Shown one piece after another: positions 27,089 through 35,854 of a stretch of DNA of 64,000 nucleotides. Position 1 is the stretch's first letter. Every line of letters begins with the position of its first letter. The DNA lies in assembly GCA_019636175.1 (NCBI GenBank), contig JAHBYC010000008.1, forward strand, positions 1 through 64,000. Direction: 5' to 3'. The stretch is from Caulobacter sp. Lineage in GTDB: Bacteria; Pseudomonadota; Alphaproteobacteria; Caulobacterales; Caulobacteraceae. Below the pieces are notes generated by a model. It made no database searches, had not been told where the DNA came from, and saw only the letters and a program-made list of their open reading frames with translations. The translations under genes were made by a program, and so were the position numbers.

Positions 27089-28600
27089 TCACTCCTGCGA
27101 CAGGGCGGCGCCGCGGCGCAGTTCCTCGAGGTTCGCTTCGTGCGTGGCCTGATCAATGCCAAACCGGGAGACGATGAACATCGCGATGATGTTGCCGCCC
27201 ACGATCAGGGGGACGGCGGTAAAGATCAGCCGGTTCATGATCGCCATATCGACCGTTCCGGGAATCGCCTTGGCGGGAAACGCCACCCAGGTCAGAAGCA
27301 GCCCCGCGATGACGGCGCCCAGCGCCGCCCCCCATTTGTCCAGCAGGCCAAAGGCCGCGTAGAGCACCCCTTCAGATCGCAGCCCTGACTTGACCGCGAT
27401 GTCGTCCGCGGCGTCGGCAAGAAGGGAATTGAACATGATGAGGAAGCCGATGGAGAAGGCCACCGCCAGGAAGCCCGACGCGACCAGCAAGGCCAGGAGT
27501 TCATTCGAGCCAACCGGGGGCGTCAGCCCCAGGGCGCGACCGACGAACGGAAGAACGAAGCTGATCGCCCAGCCGAGATAGCAGGCCATGAGAAACGGCT
27601 TCTTGCCGATCCGGGCGGAGATCCGGGGCGCGGCCCACAGCATGATGATCGCCGCAAACGGCGACACGAACAGCACATAGGCCACCTCCTGAGGCTTCAG
27701 AAGCCAGTAGTGCAGGAAGAAATAGGCCTGAAGCCCGAACTGAACACCACCGCCGAAACCGTTCAGAAGCGTCGTGCCCATCAGGAACTGAAGGGGCCGG
27801 TGCGAGAGAATGAAGATCATCTCTTTCGCGGTCTGGCGAAGCGAGGTCTTCCGGGCGGCCGGTATGTGGAGGTGGCGAATTCGACCGTGCGTGGACAGCG
27901 AGGCTGTGATGATCACCACGAAAATGACCACGGCGGCGAAGAGGCCGAACTCTGCGTATCGTTCGCGGTTGAGAGCGCCCAAGGGGTTTGCGGCGTCCTC
28001 GCGCAGGAAGACCTGGAACAGAATGGCGTTCATCGCCGCGGCGCCGCCGTAGATAAAGAAATAGCGCCAGGCGATGAGGGCTGTTCGATCGTGGTAATCG
28101 GGCGCCAGTTCCGGAGCGAGCGCAAGCGACGGTATCTCGTAGAACGAGACGGCGACACGGACAAAGAGCAGCATCCCGACCATGAAGACCAGAAGCCCGG
28201 CCGTCCCAAGGGTCTGAGGCGCATGCCACATCAACACGATGCCGATCGCCGAAGGCAGGGCCGAGGCGTACATCAGAAGGTGCCGGCGGCCCCAACGGCT
28301 GCGCAGATTGTCCGAGAACCGGCCGATCACCGGATCGATGACGCTGTCGACGATGATCGTCAGCGCGAGCGCCATGCCGACCCAGGCCGCGTTCAGCCCG
28401 ATGACCTGATTGAAGTAGAGTTGCAGCACCGAGCCTGAAAGCACGGTCGCCGAGACCCCGTAGGCGAGAGAGCCGAAACCGTAGCCAAGGCGGACGCCGA
28501 AACCGAGCGGCGGGGCCGCCCCGGGCTGTTCCTTGACGGGTTCGCCAAGAGATGCGGTCGGTTGCGGTTCGGATGGGGTGACTTCGAGACCGGCGGTCAA
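27089..28600 (-). CDS. Sugar:cation symporter of the GPH (MelB-like) type, MFS superfamily
   Basis: 503 residues with about 12 hydrophobic helices. GPH signatures: FGSLAYGVSATVLSGSVLQL, TIIVDSVIDPVIGRFSDNLR followed by SRWGRRHLLMY between helices 2 and 3, and DRTALIAWRYFFIYGG in the cytoplasmic region. GPH carriers bring glycosides, glucuronides and pentosides across the inner membrane with Na+ or H+. The first 40 residues are an unusual hydrophilic, Pro/Glu-rich extension. ATGA overlap with the PIG-L gene puts them in one operon, so the imported compound is probably an N-acetylated glycoside. Confidence 0.92.
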   Translation of the reverse strand: MTAGLEVTPSEPQPTASLGEPVKEQPGAAPPLGFGVRLGYGFGSLAYGVSATVLSGSVLQLYFNQVIGLNAAWVGMALALTIIVDSVIDPVIGRFSDNLRSRWGRRHLLMYASALPSAIGIVLMWHAPQTLGTAGLLVFMVGMLLFVRVAVSFYEIPSLALAPELAPDYHDRTALIAWRYFFIYGGAAAMNAILFQVFLREDAANPLGALNRERYAEFGLFAAVVIFVVIITASLSTHGRIRHLHIPAARKTSLRQTAKEMIFILSHRPLQFLMGTTLLNGFGGGVQFGLQAYFFLHYWLLKPQEVAYVLFVSPFAAIIMLWAAPRISARIGKKPFLMACYLGWAISFVLPFVGRALGLTPPVGSNELLALLVASGFLAVAFSIGFLIMFNSLLADAADDIAVKSGLRSEGVLYAAFGLLDKWGAALGAVIAGLLLTWVAFPAKAIPGTVDMAIMNRLIFTAVPLIVGGNIIAMFIVSRFGIDQATHEANLEELRRGAALSQE

Positions 28601-29370
28601 AGGGCGCTCCCGTGGGCTTTGGGCTTGAGCAGCGCCGAACCCAGCAGGCTCTGCAGAAGCGGCGTCACCGGATAGGGGGTGTGGCGGTACTGCCGGAAGC
28701 CCTCGGCGTGTTCGGCTCCGAAAACGTCGCCCTGCTGCCGCGCCCAGGCCTCAAGAGAGGCCTCGAAGTCATCGACGCCGTGCTGCTTGGCGACCCAGGC
28801 CTTCTGGCTGTGATGGCAGGCCAGCATCGCCTTCCTGATGTCCATGACCTCCGAAACCTCGGTCCCGAACTCCGGCTCCACCCTGACGCCGACCCGGTCG
28901 CGTCCTCCCGCCGGGTCGCAGAAGTAGAGATGTGGAATGGCGTCCAGGGCCGGAGCATCGCCGGTGCGGTAATTGGGCACGGGCGCCGCGAAACAGGCGT
29001 CGCGGGCCAGCAGGCTGATCGTCTCGTGATCCGGGTGGTAGTCCACGGGGGACGCGGTGATGACAATATCGGCCCTGACCTCCCGGAGCAGTTCGGTGAC
29101 CCTCCGCCGGGTCGGGTCGTCGTTGAACACGCCAAGGTCCGGCAGTCCGACGCATCGATAGTCGGCGCCGATGATCGCCGCGGCTGCGGCGGCCTCGGAC
29201 TGGCGGATTCCGGCGGTTACGTCCGGTTCGTGTTCCGCGGAGCCGCAGTCACCGGCAGTCGCCGTGGCGATCGTCACCTGATGTCCAAGCCGGGAGAGCA
29301 GCGCCAGACTGCCGGAAGCCAGCATCTCGATATCGTCGGGGTGCGCGTGCAGCGCCAGAATTCTCACCAT
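28597..29370 (-). CDS. PIG-L/LmbE-family zinc-dependent N-deacetylase
   Basis: 257 residues. The Zn-binding AHPDD motif lies near the N-terminus (ILALHAHPDDIEMLASGS) and the third ligand His in SPVDYHPDHETISLLARDA. PIG-L enzymes remove acetyl groups from GlcNAc moieties in glycoconjugates (GlcNAc-PI, mycothiol precursors, diacetylchitobiose). No signal peptide, so it acts in the cytoplasm on material brought in by the co-transcribed GPH-type carrier. It is first in its operon, 185 bp downstream of operator B on the minus strand. Confidence 0.93.
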   Translation of the reverse strand: MVRILALHAHPDDIEMLASGSLALLSRLGHQVTIATATAGDCGSAEHEPDVTAGIRQSEAAAAAAIIGADYRCVGLPDLGVFNDDPTRRRVTELLREVRADIVITASPVDYHPDHETISLLARDACFAAPVPNYRTGDAPALDAIPHLYFCDPAGGRDRVGVRVEPEFGTEVSEVMDIRKAMLACHHSQKAWVAKQHGVDDFEASLEAWARQQGDVFGAEHAEGFRQYRHTPYPVTPLLQSLLGSALLKPKAHGSAL

Positions 29371-29540
29371 GGTCTCAGGGCGCCTCGATCGGGGTCGCGG
29401 GGTCTGCGGCAGGCCGCCGGCTCAATCTGGAAGAGTTGAAAACGCCGAAGGCCATGGGCCCCGATCGGCGGATGCGGCAGCGGGTCAAGACAGGCCCCTC
29501 GGCGAAACTAGGGTCTTGGGCATGGTTCGAGGCTCGGCGC

Positions 29541-29589
29541 TTGACCAGGGGTGTTCAAGAAAGTTAGTGGTCACTAGGTAATCGGTCAA
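29541..29589. promoter_or_regulatory. Operator B in overlapping divergent promoters (PIG-L and GH116 operons)
   Basis: Minus strand: -35 TTGACC (29584-29589), 17 bp, -10 TAACTT (29561-29566), reading toward the PIG-L operon. Plus strand: TTGACC (29541-29546), 17 bp, TTAGTG (29564-29569) as a weak -10, reading toward GH116. The operator TTAGTG-GT-CACTAG (29564-29577) sits over both -10 regions, so one bound repressor could silence both directions. The minus-strand core is nearly identical to operator A over 25 bp. Confidence 0.75.
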
Positions 29590-29600
29590 GGAGGTGTGAT

Positions 29601-32033
29601 GTGACCTCGGAAGGACGCTGTTTGAGCTATTCCGGCGCGACCGCCGAGCGCGTGGCGTTTCCGATGGGCGGTCTTGGCGCCGGCATGGTGTGCCTGTCCG
29701 GAACCGGTGCGCTCACAGCTGTTTCGGTGCGCAACGCGCCTGCCTTGCTCAATGAGCCGTTCATGTTCGGCGCGGTGCGTTGGTCCTCTTCCAGCGGCGA
29801 CGGCGCCCGCGTGCTGGAAGGGCCGGTTCCAGCATGGAAGCTCACCTTTCCTTGGCCGGACTCTACCGGCACCGGTCGAGGTCAGCAGGGAAAGACATTT
29901 GGGCTGCCCCGCTTTCCCGGCAGCAGATTCGAACCCCGCTTCCCGTTCGCCCGCCTTGAGCTCGACCCTTGCGAGGGTCCGCTACGCTGTCGTCTCACGG
30001 GCTGGAGTCCGTTCGCGCCCGGGGATGCGGAGGCGTCGAGCCTTCCCGTCGCCGCCATCGAGTACGAATTCGAGAACCACGCCCGGGAACGGGTCGAGGT
30101 CATCTTTTCGTTTCATGCGCGCAACTTCATGCGGATCGCCGGCGCCGAAGGCGCGGCGGGCGTCGACGCGTCCGGAGGCATGGTCCGCCTCTGGCAAGCG
30201 GGAAGTGGCGAGAGGCCCGAACAGGACGGCGCCTTCACCATTGCCTGCGACGCCGCCGAGACCATTGCCAGCGCCCGCTGGTTCCGCGGAGGCTGGTGGG
30301 ATCCGGTCACCGATCTTTGGCGCGGCGTCGCAGAGGGGCGGACGCCACCGGCGGGGTCGCATGAGGCCGGCGAGCCCAGCGACGGCGGCAGTCTCTACGT
30401 CCCCTTCAGCCTGGAGGCCGGCGAGACCCGGCGTGTTCGGCTACAGCTGTCCTGGTTCGTCCCCCGAACGTCGCTGCGTCGGGGCGCCGGTCCGTTCGAT
30501 CCGAAGGGCCGTACGGACGGAACAGAGACCCATGTGCCCTGGTATGCCGCGAAGTTCACAGATGCGGAGGCGTTGGCCAGGTTCTGGGCCGATCAAATTG
30601 ACAGGTTGCGGGAACGGTCCGAAACCTTCGCGGCCTGCCTCGCCGAACAGGCATTGCCCCCGGAAATCAAGGACGCCGTCTCCGCGAACCTGACCATTCT
30701 GAAGTCCCCGACGGTGGAGCGTCAGGCTGACGGTCGGCTGTTCATGTGGGAGGGTTGCGCGGACAACGAGGGAAGTTTCGAGGGCTCCTGCACCCACGTC
30801 TTCAATTACGCCCAGTCGATCGCCCACCTGTTCCCGGCTCTCGAGCGATCGCTCCGGGAGACAGAATTCTTTGATAACCAGGATGACACTGGTCACCAGA
30901 ACTTCCGAGCCCAGCTTCCCATCCGACCCAATCCCCGGCGGGCGAGAGCCGCCGCCGACGGCCAGCTGGGTGGTATCGTCAAGGCCTACCGCGACTGGCG
31001 CATAGGCGGCGATGAGGCCTGGCTCCGCCGGCTGTGGCCACGCATCGTCGCCAGTCTGGACTATGCCATTCGGACCTGGGACCCCGAAGAGGCCGGCTGG
31101 CTGACCGAGCCCCATCACAATACCTACGACATTGAGTTCTGGGGTCCCGACGGCATGGCCGGGACAATCTATCTCGCCGCGCTTCGGGCCGCCGCGGAGA
31201 TGGCGCGGGCGCTCGGAGAGCCAGGCGACCGCTACGGCGCCCTCGCGGACAAGGCGGTGGCCCGCCTGGAGGGCGAGCTCTTCAACGGCGAATACTTCCA
31301 CCAGAAGGTGCTCTGGGACGACCGCGCCCTTGAGGGCGAGATGTCGGCGGAGTCCAGGGAGAGCGTCCGGCGCGAGGGTCCCAAGTACCAATACGCCGGC
31401 GGCTGTCTTTCCGACGGCGTCGTGGGTGAATGGCTGGCACAGGCGTCTAGCCTCGAAACCGGCCTGGATTCCGGCAAGGTCGCCTCGCACCTGCGAGCCG
31501 TCCATCGCTACAACTTTCGGGCCTCACTGCGCGATCACGCCAATCCCCAGCGCCCCGCCTATGCGCTCGGCGATGAGGCCGCATTGCTTCTCTGCAGCTG
31601 GCCCCGGGGCGATGCGCCCCATTTCCCCTTTGTCTACAGCGACGAGGCCTGGACAGGCATCGAGTATCAGGTCGCCGCTCACCTCATCCGCCATAAAGAG
31701 GTCGCCGCCGGACTGGAAATCGTGCGCGCCGCAAGGGCTCGATACGATGGTCGCGTCCGCAATCCCTTCAGCGAATTCGAATGGGGCCATTGGTACGGAC
31801 GGGCGATGTCGTCCTGGTCGCTGTTGCAGGCCATGACCGGCCAGGACTACGACGCGCGCACCCGCTGCCTCACGCTCGCACCCGCCGTTCCGGGAGACGT
31901 TTCGGCCCTGCTGGCCACCGAGCGCGGCTATGGCCTGGTCGGCGTTCGCGATGGTGAGCCTTTCGTCGATGTCCGCGAGGGAACCATAGGCATCGACCGG
32001 CTGGAATTCCGTCCCTACCGGGACGCGCCGTGA
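29601..32033 (+). CDS. GH116-family glycoside hydrolase (GBA2-like beta-glycosidase)
   Basis: 810 residues from GTG with AAGGAGG 6 bp upstream. No signal peptide. The N-terminal beta domain starts with FPMGGLGAGMVCLSGTG; the C-terminal (alpha/alpha)6 domain contains the family landmarks FNYAQSIAHLFPALERSLRE, GIVKAYRDWRIGGDEAWLRR, HNTYDIEFWGPDG, a CLSDGVVGEW motif that resembles the acid/base Asp region (here Asp605), and YSDEAWTGIEYQVAAHLI. GH116 retaining enzymes cleave beta-glucosides, beta-xylosides or beta-GlcNAc. I cannot pin the nucleophile without an alignment. First gene of a four-gene operon with NagB-like, Gfo/Idh and kinase genes. Confidence 0.88.
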   Translation: MTSEGRCLSYSGATAERVAFPMGGLGAGMVCLSGTGALTAVSVRNAPALLNEPFMFGAVRWSSSSGDGARVLEGPVPAWKLTFPWPDSTGTGRGQQGKTFGLPRFPGSRFEPRFPFARLELDPCEGPLRCRLTGWSPFAPGDAEASSLPVAAIEYEFENHARERVEVIFSFHARNFMRIAGAEGAAGVDASGGMVRLWQAGSGERPEQDGAFTIACDAAETIASARWFRGGWWDPVTDLWRGVAEGRTPPAGSHEAGEPSDGGSLYVPFSLEAGETRRVRLQLSWFVPRTSLRRGAGPFDPKGRTDGTETHVPWYAAKFTDAEALARFWADQIDRLRERSETFAACLAEQALPPEIKDAVSANLTILKSPTVERQADGRLFMWEGCADNEGSFEGSCTHVFNYAQSIAHLFPALERSLRETEFFDNQDDTGHQNFRAQLPIRPNPRRARAAADGQLGGIVKAYRDWRIGGDEAWLRRLWPRIVASLDYAIRTWDPEEAGWLTEPHHNTYDIEFWGPDGMAGTIYLAALRAAAEMARALGEPGDRYGALADKAVARLEGELFNGEYFHQKVLWDDRALEGEMSAESRESVRREGPKYQYAGGCLSDGVVGEWLAQASSLETGLDSGKVASHLRAVHRYNFRASLRDHANPQRPAYALGDEAALLLCSWPRGDAPHFPFVYSDEAWTGIEYQVAAHLIRHKEVAAGLEIVRAARARYDGRVRNPFSEFEWGHWYGRAMSSWSLLQAMTGQDYDARTRCLTLAPAVPGDVSALLATERGYGLVGVRDGEPFVDVREGTIGIDRLEFRPYRDAP

Positions 32034-32860
32034 TCCCGGTCGAGACCCTTGCGACGCCAGCGGCGATTGGCGAGCGGCTGGCCCGGGACATCCTGGCCGG
32101 CCTGGACCGCGCCGGGAAGGCGGGCGGTCGCTTTGTCCTGGGATGCCCGGCGGGCCGTACGCCCTTGCCTGTCTACCGGGCTTTGGCGGAAGCCGCGCGA
32201 ACACGTGATCTGGCGCGGCTCCACCTGATCCTGATGGACGAGTTTGTGGAGGATGACGGGGGGACTTGGCGGCGCGTTCCCGCGAGCGCGCACCACAGCT
32301 GCGCCGGTTTCGCCGTCCGTCATCTCCTTGACCCCCTTCCGGGGATTCCGCGCGCCAACCTTCATGTTCCCGATCCGCGGGCGCCAGGGGACTACGAGGC
32401 GTTGATCGGAGACCTCGGCGGCATCGACCTCTTCCTTCTGGCGAGCGGGGCCACCGACGGTCACGTCGCGTTCAATCCTCCCGCCACATCGCTTCAAAGC
32501 AATACGCGCATCGTCGCCCTGGCCAAAGAGACCCGCGAGGACAACCTCTCCACCTTCCCGAGCTTCGCATCGCTGGGGGACGTGCCGACCCACGGGGTGA
32601 GCATCGGGCTGGGGACCATCGTTCGTCATTCCCGCGCTGCCGTAATGATGCTGCACGGGTCGCACAAGGGATCGGCCCTGGCCCGCCTGCGTCAGGCGGA
32701 AGGCTTTTGCGAGGCCTGGCCAGCAAGCGTCATCTTCGCCTGTCGAAACCCCCGGATCATCGTGGATCAGGCCGCGGCGCTGGCCGCGGAGGTTGTCGCG
32801 GTCGTCGAGAGACCGGCCGGACGTTCCGGAATTCCACAAGCGCATTGTCAAGACACTTAG
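32030..32860 (+). CDS. NagB/glucosamine-6-phosphate-deaminase-like sugar isomerase with altered active site
   Basis: 276 residues from a GTG overlapping the GH116 stop (GTGA). NagB-like landmarks: LGCPAGRTPLPVYRAL (phosphate/sugar loop), HLILMDEFVED (Asp of the MDEY motif) and GATDGHVAFNPPATS for the GNDGHIAFNEPxS loop. The Asp and His of the Asp141-His143-Glu148 ring-opening triad of E. coli NagB are kept, but the Glu148 position is Pro. The protein may therefore be a weakened deaminase, or act on another aldose or amino sugar. It sits with a BadF-type sugar kinase two genes on and a deacetylase across the divergent promoter, a logic of deacetylation, phosphorylation and deamination. Confidence 0.82.
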   Translation: MIPVETLATPAAIGERLARDILAGLDRAGKAGGRFVLGCPAGRTPLPVYRALAEAARTRDLARLHLILMDEFVEDDGGTWRRVPASAHHSCAGFAVRHLLDPLPGIPRANLHVPDPRAPGDYEALIGDLGGIDLFLLASGATDGHVAFNPPATSLQSNTRIVALAKETREDNLSTFPSFASLGDVPTHGVSIGLGTIVRHSRAAVMMLHGSHKGSALARLRQAEGFCEAWPASVIFACRNPRIIVDQAAALAAEVVAVVERPAGRSGIPQAHCQDT

Positions 32861-32873
32861 TGACCACTAAGTG
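32845..32873 (+). promoter_or_regulatory. Operator C and internal promoter before the Gfo/Idh gene
   Basis: Plus strand: TTGTCA (32845-32850), 17 bp, TAAGTG (32868-32873), 22 bp upstream of the next start. The spacer and -10 carry the longest copy of the cluster operator, ACTTAGTG-AC-CACTAAGT (32855-32872), with perfect 8-bp arms. It overlaps the stop codon of the NagB-like gene. Same -35/operator/-10 geometry as copies A and B, so the Gfo/Idh and kinase genes can be transcribed separately. Confidence 0.75.
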
Positions 32874-32894
32874 ATCTATCAGCAGGAGACCTCC

Positions 32895-34067
32895 GTGCAT
32901 CAGCGCAAAAAACACCGGATTGGCGTCATCGGCCTCGGAATGCGGCTCGGCATGCTGCTACGCGCCGCCAGGGCCGAGGGCTGGGATTTCGACCTTGCCG
33001 GCTATTCGGACCCCGATCCCGTCGGCCTCCCCCTCCTCGCCGAACAGGGGATCGACGCCGGCCGCCCCTATCCGGACATTCAGGCGCTGCTGGCCGACGG
33101 CGCCTACGATCTGGTGATGATAGGATCGCCCAATCACCTGCATCTTCAGCATCTCAAGGAGACCCTGGAGGGCCATTCCGGTCTCGTCTTCATCGAAAAG
33201 CCGATCGTCCGGACGGAAGAGGAATCCTTCGAGGCGGCCCGTCTGATACGGCAGCACGGAAAGGACCGGGTTCTGGTCGGCCTCGTGGCGCGCTCCGCCC
33301 CCATCGTGCGGACCGCGATGGAACGCCTCGACGCCAACGTAATCGGCGACATCATTTCCATCGACGCCACCGAACACCTGCCGCCGGCGCACGGCGCCTA
33401 CCTGGCCAGGAACTGGCGGCGGCGCGCCGAATGGGGCGGGTCCTACATGCTCGACAAGGTCTGCCATGACTTCGACATCCTGGGCCGAATGGTGGGCGCC
33501 CGGCCGGTTCGCGTGGCCAGCTTCGGCGGCCGTCGAATCTTCAATGCGGAGGCGGTGGGGCAATCTCGCGATGAGGGGCCGGCGATCCTCCGTCGCCTGT
33601 CCGGCTGGAACGCGGCGCCCGACATCAGCGGTGCGGACATGGATGTGACGGACCACCAGGTCGCCATCGTCGAATATGCCAACGGGGTGCGGCTGTCCTT
33701 CCATTCCAATACCAGCGCGGCCGCGCCGGAGCGTCGCTGGAACCTGGTCGGCCGGGCCGGCACGCTGACCATCGACCTTGTGCAGAACACCCTGGTGATC
33801 ACCCCGCTGGAGGCTCGTGGAACGGTCGAACAGCTGCGCTGGCGCGGACCGCCCGGCGATTCCCACGGCGGCGCCGATCAGGCGATGGCGCGTGACCTGG
33901 TGGCCGCGCTGGACGGCGAGCGGGCGTTTCCGGTGTCAGTGACGGATTCACTTGTCGCGGGTCTCACCGTGATGGCGATTGACCGGGCCCTTGACGAAGA
34001 GCGCATCGTCGATTGCGCCTCGCTCTGGACCCGGCTGGACGCCGCCGAAGCCGGGGAGGCCACGTGA
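32895..34067 (+). CDS. Gfo/Idh/MocA-family oxidoreductase
   Basis: 390 residues. I take the GTG at 32895 (AGGAGA 6 bp upstream) rather than the earlier in-frame GTG at 32871, which lies inside operator C. The N-terminal Rossmann fold starts RIGVIGLGMRLGMLLRAA; the signature EKP is in GLVFIEKPIVR, followed by the C-terminal alpha/beta domain (RNWRRRAEWGGSYMLDKVCHDFDIL) where Lys and the HDFD His/Asp fit the usual catalytic positions. Family members oxidise or reduce sugars, often C3 of a glycoside, with NAD(P). Here it may make a 3-keto intermediate or process a released monosaccharide. Confidence 0.9.
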   Translation: MHQRKKHRIGVIGLGMRLGMLLRAARAEGWDFDLAGYSDPDPVGLPLLAEQGIDAGRPYPDIQALLADGAYDLVMIGSPNHLHLQHLKETLEGHSGLVFIEKPIVRTEEESFEAARLIRQHGKDRVLVGLVARSAPIVRTAMERLDANVIGDIISIDATEHLPPAHGAYLARNWRRRAEWGGSYMLDKVCHDFDILGRMVGARPVRVASFGGRRIFNAEAVGQSRDEGPAILRRLSGWNAAPDISGADMDVTDHQVAIVEYANGVRLSFHSNTSAAAPERRWNLVGRAGTLTIDLVQNTLVITPLEARGTVEQLRWRGPPGDSHGGADQAMARDLVAALDGERAFPVSVTDSLVAGLTVMAIDRALDEERIVDCASLWTRLDAAEAGEAT

Positions 34068-34999
34068 GGTCGATGTCGTCATGCGTGATCGGCATCGACG
34101 CCGGCGCCACCAAGACCGCCGCTGTCGCCGAGACTCTGGATGGCCGCCTTCTGGACCGGCTACGCACGGGTCCCAGCGCGATCGTTGGCTTGCCGGATGC
34201 CCGCGCCTTGTCGGTGCTTCGCGACATCGTGGACCGGCTTGCGCCCCGGCGTGAAGCGCTCGCCCACATTACGATCGGCCTCAGCGGTGTCGATTTCGCC
34301 GAAGAGCAACCGGAACAGCACCGCCGGGTGGCCGAAGGGATTGGTGTGCCAGGAGACCGGCTCCTGCTGGTCAATGACAGCCTGGTGGCCCTGGCGGGGG
34401 CGGCGAAGAGCGATAGGACCACGCTTGTCCAGCACGGCACCGAGGTCACGATGGCCTGGCGGCCGCGCGTCGGCGATGAAAGCGTTTTTGACAGCGTCGG
34501 CATCGCCGACTGCTTTGACCTTCGGCTCAGGACGGTGCCGTTGGTCGCCCGCATGCTGGATGGAAGGGCGCGCGTCACGTCGTTGAAGGATCGTGTGCTC
34601 GCCCATTGCGGCGTCGACGCCAGGAGTTTTCCTCGGTGGGTGATCCGGGATCCTGGCGCGCGGGAGCGGATTCTGCAGTTGGCGCCGGTCGTGTTCGAGG
34701 CCTGGCAGTTCGGCGACGCCGCCGCCGCCCAGCTCGTGGAGTCCGCGGTCGAGGACTATGTCACCGCAACGGTGGCGATGGCGGACCGGCTTGGCCCGGG
34801 CGCCTTCGACGCCTGCTTTGGCGGAGGGACGATAGGCCAAGGCGGAAAGAAGCTGCTTTCCCTGATCGCTGAGCGACTGAGCCATCGCCGCCCTGACGCA
34901 AGCCTCGCCCTGCCTGCCCGGCCTCCCGAAGAGGGCGCGCTCATTCTGGCCCGCCGCGCCGCGGACGTGGCCGCGGTCGTTCAGGGGGCATTACGATGA
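34064..34999 (+). CDS. BadF/BadG-type ASKHA sugar kinase (N-acetylglucosamine-kinase-like)
   Basis: 311 residues from a GTG that overlaps the oxidoreductase stop (GTGA) and has GGGGAGG upstream; an ATG three codons on is the alternative. ATPase motifs: phosphate-1 loop VIGIDAGATKTAAVAETLDG split at GATKT, ITIGLSGVDFAEEQ, phosphate-2-like LVNDSLVALAGA, and a late Gly-rich FGGGTIGQGGKKLL. The BadF/BadG fold covers GlcNAc and glucosamine kinases of bacteria. The linker-1 region QHGTEVTMAW replaces the more usual GTGS. Last gene of the GH116 operon, ended by a strong hairpin. Confidence 0.82.
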   Translation: MRSMSSCVIGIDAGATKTAAVAETLDGRLLDRLRTGPSAIVGLPDARALSVLRDIVDRLAPRREALAHITIGLSGVDFAEEQPEQHRRVAEGIGVPGDRLLLVNDSLVALAGAAKSDRTTLVQHGTEVTMAWRPRVGDESVFDSVGIADCFDLRLRTVPLVARMLDGRARVTSLKDRVLAHCGVDARSFPRWVIRDPGARERILQLAPVVFEAWQFGDAAAAQLVESAVEDYVTATVAMADRLGPGAFDACFGGGTIGQGGKKLLSLIAERLSHRRPDASLALPARPPEEGALILARRAADVAAVVQGALR

Positions 35000-35016
35000 C
35001 CGCGAAGCGGTCATCG
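34994..35016. terminator. Perfect 10-bp hairpin after the kinase gene
   Basis: CGATGACCGC (34994-35003) pairs fully with GCGGTCATCG (35007-35016) around a GAA loop, overlapping the kinase stop codon and lying before the convergent TetR gene. No T-run follows, so it may act as a structure-dependent terminator for the GH116 operon. Confidence 0.55.
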
Positions 35017-35094
35017 ACGCAAGGGGCGTAAGCCGTATGAGGCATGGTGCGGGCGATGCGGTTTCATCATGTCGCGCTCCGACCCGGCCGGCTC

Positions 35095-35724
35095 TCAGGC
35101 CAGAATTCGCGCCTGCATATGGCCGATGAAATAGCGCATTACCTCGGCCATCGAGATACGTCCGTCACTGAGCAGCCACTGCAGCCGCAGGCCGTCCAGC
35201 GTGGCGATCATCAAAGCCGCTTCCATGAGAGGATCGAAATCCTGACGGAAGACACCAGCTTGCCGGCCGGCCTCGAACGAACGCACAAGCCGCTTGCGGA
35301 AGGTCTCGTAGCGCCCTTTGAAATATTCGTTGAATTCGGACCCGGCCTCCAGATGCTCGGCCGACATCAGCACGTCGAGGGCGGTAAGAACCGGATCGTC
35401 TTCCAGGACTTTTCCGAATTCCGCCCATGAGGCGATGTAGTTGGCGTCCGCGGTGTCCAGGTCGCCCGCCATGCGGGTTTCCTGTTCCCGGTCAGTTTCC
35501 TCGAGCACCGCCAGCAGAAGCGCGCTCTTGTTGGGAAAGTGATAGAGCAGGCCGGCGTCGGTGATGCCGATCTCTTCGGCAAGCATGGCCAGGCTGGTGC
35601 CCCTGAAGCCGCGCTGGGCAAACAGCTTTCGCGCACCCTTCAGGATTTCCGCGCGGCGCTTGCGGCCTCGCGGCTGGCGTGTTCCGGGTGCGGAAGGATG
35701 GCCTTCGCGTGAGCCTTCAATCAT
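35095..35724 (-). CDS. TetR-family transcriptional regulator
   Basis: 209 residues. The N-terminal HTH is RRAEILKGARKLFAQRGFRG followed by TSLAMLAEEIGITDAGLLYH and FPNKSALLLAVL, a standard TetR DNA-binding head; residues about 75-205 form the ligand domain. An N-terminal basic tail (GTRQPRGRKRRAE) may add minor-groove contacts. It is the only regulator inside the 25-38 kb locus, between the glycosidase operon and the TonB receptor, and so the best candidate to bind the five TTAGTG-N2-CACTAA sites. Its own upstream region has no copy of the motif, so it would not be autoregulated. Confidence 0.93.
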   Translation of the reverse strand: MIEGSREGHPSAPGTRQPRGRKRRAEILKGARKLFAQRGFRGTSLAMLAEEIGITDAGLLYHFPNKSALLLAVLEETDREQETRMAGDLDTADANYIASWAEFGKVLEDDPVLTALDVLMSAEHLEAGSEFNEYFKGRYETFRKRLVRSFEAGRQAGVFRQDFDPLMEAALMIATLDGLRLQWLLSDGRISMAEVMRYFIGHMQARILA

Positions 35725-35795
35725 CTACAAACCTTGCGCGAACTCTCGGACGGACGCCAGAGGCGACGCAAATTATACCTTTAGCGGCGGAGAAG

Positions 35796-35824
35796 GGCGA
35801 TGAGGCCTGGCCGGCCTCATCGCC
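35796..35824 (-). terminator. Strong 12-bp hairpin downstream of the TonB receptor
   Basis: GGCGATGAGGCC (35796-35807) pairs perfectly with GGCCTCATCGCC (35813-35824), loop TGGCC, starting 31 bp after the receptor's stop on the minus strand; the strand then reads CTTCTCC. It separates the receptor transcript from the TetR gene. Confidence 0.65.
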
Positions 35825-35854
35825 AAGTTCGCCGGGGAGGTGGCCGGCGCCGCC

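Noticed and set aside
25222-34067. Dedicated C-glycoside deglycosidase system (Gfo/Idh plus AP2Ec)
   Set aside because: The small beta subunit expected next to the AP2Ec subunit is missing, and the two genes are in different operons; kept only as a possibility within the locus finding.
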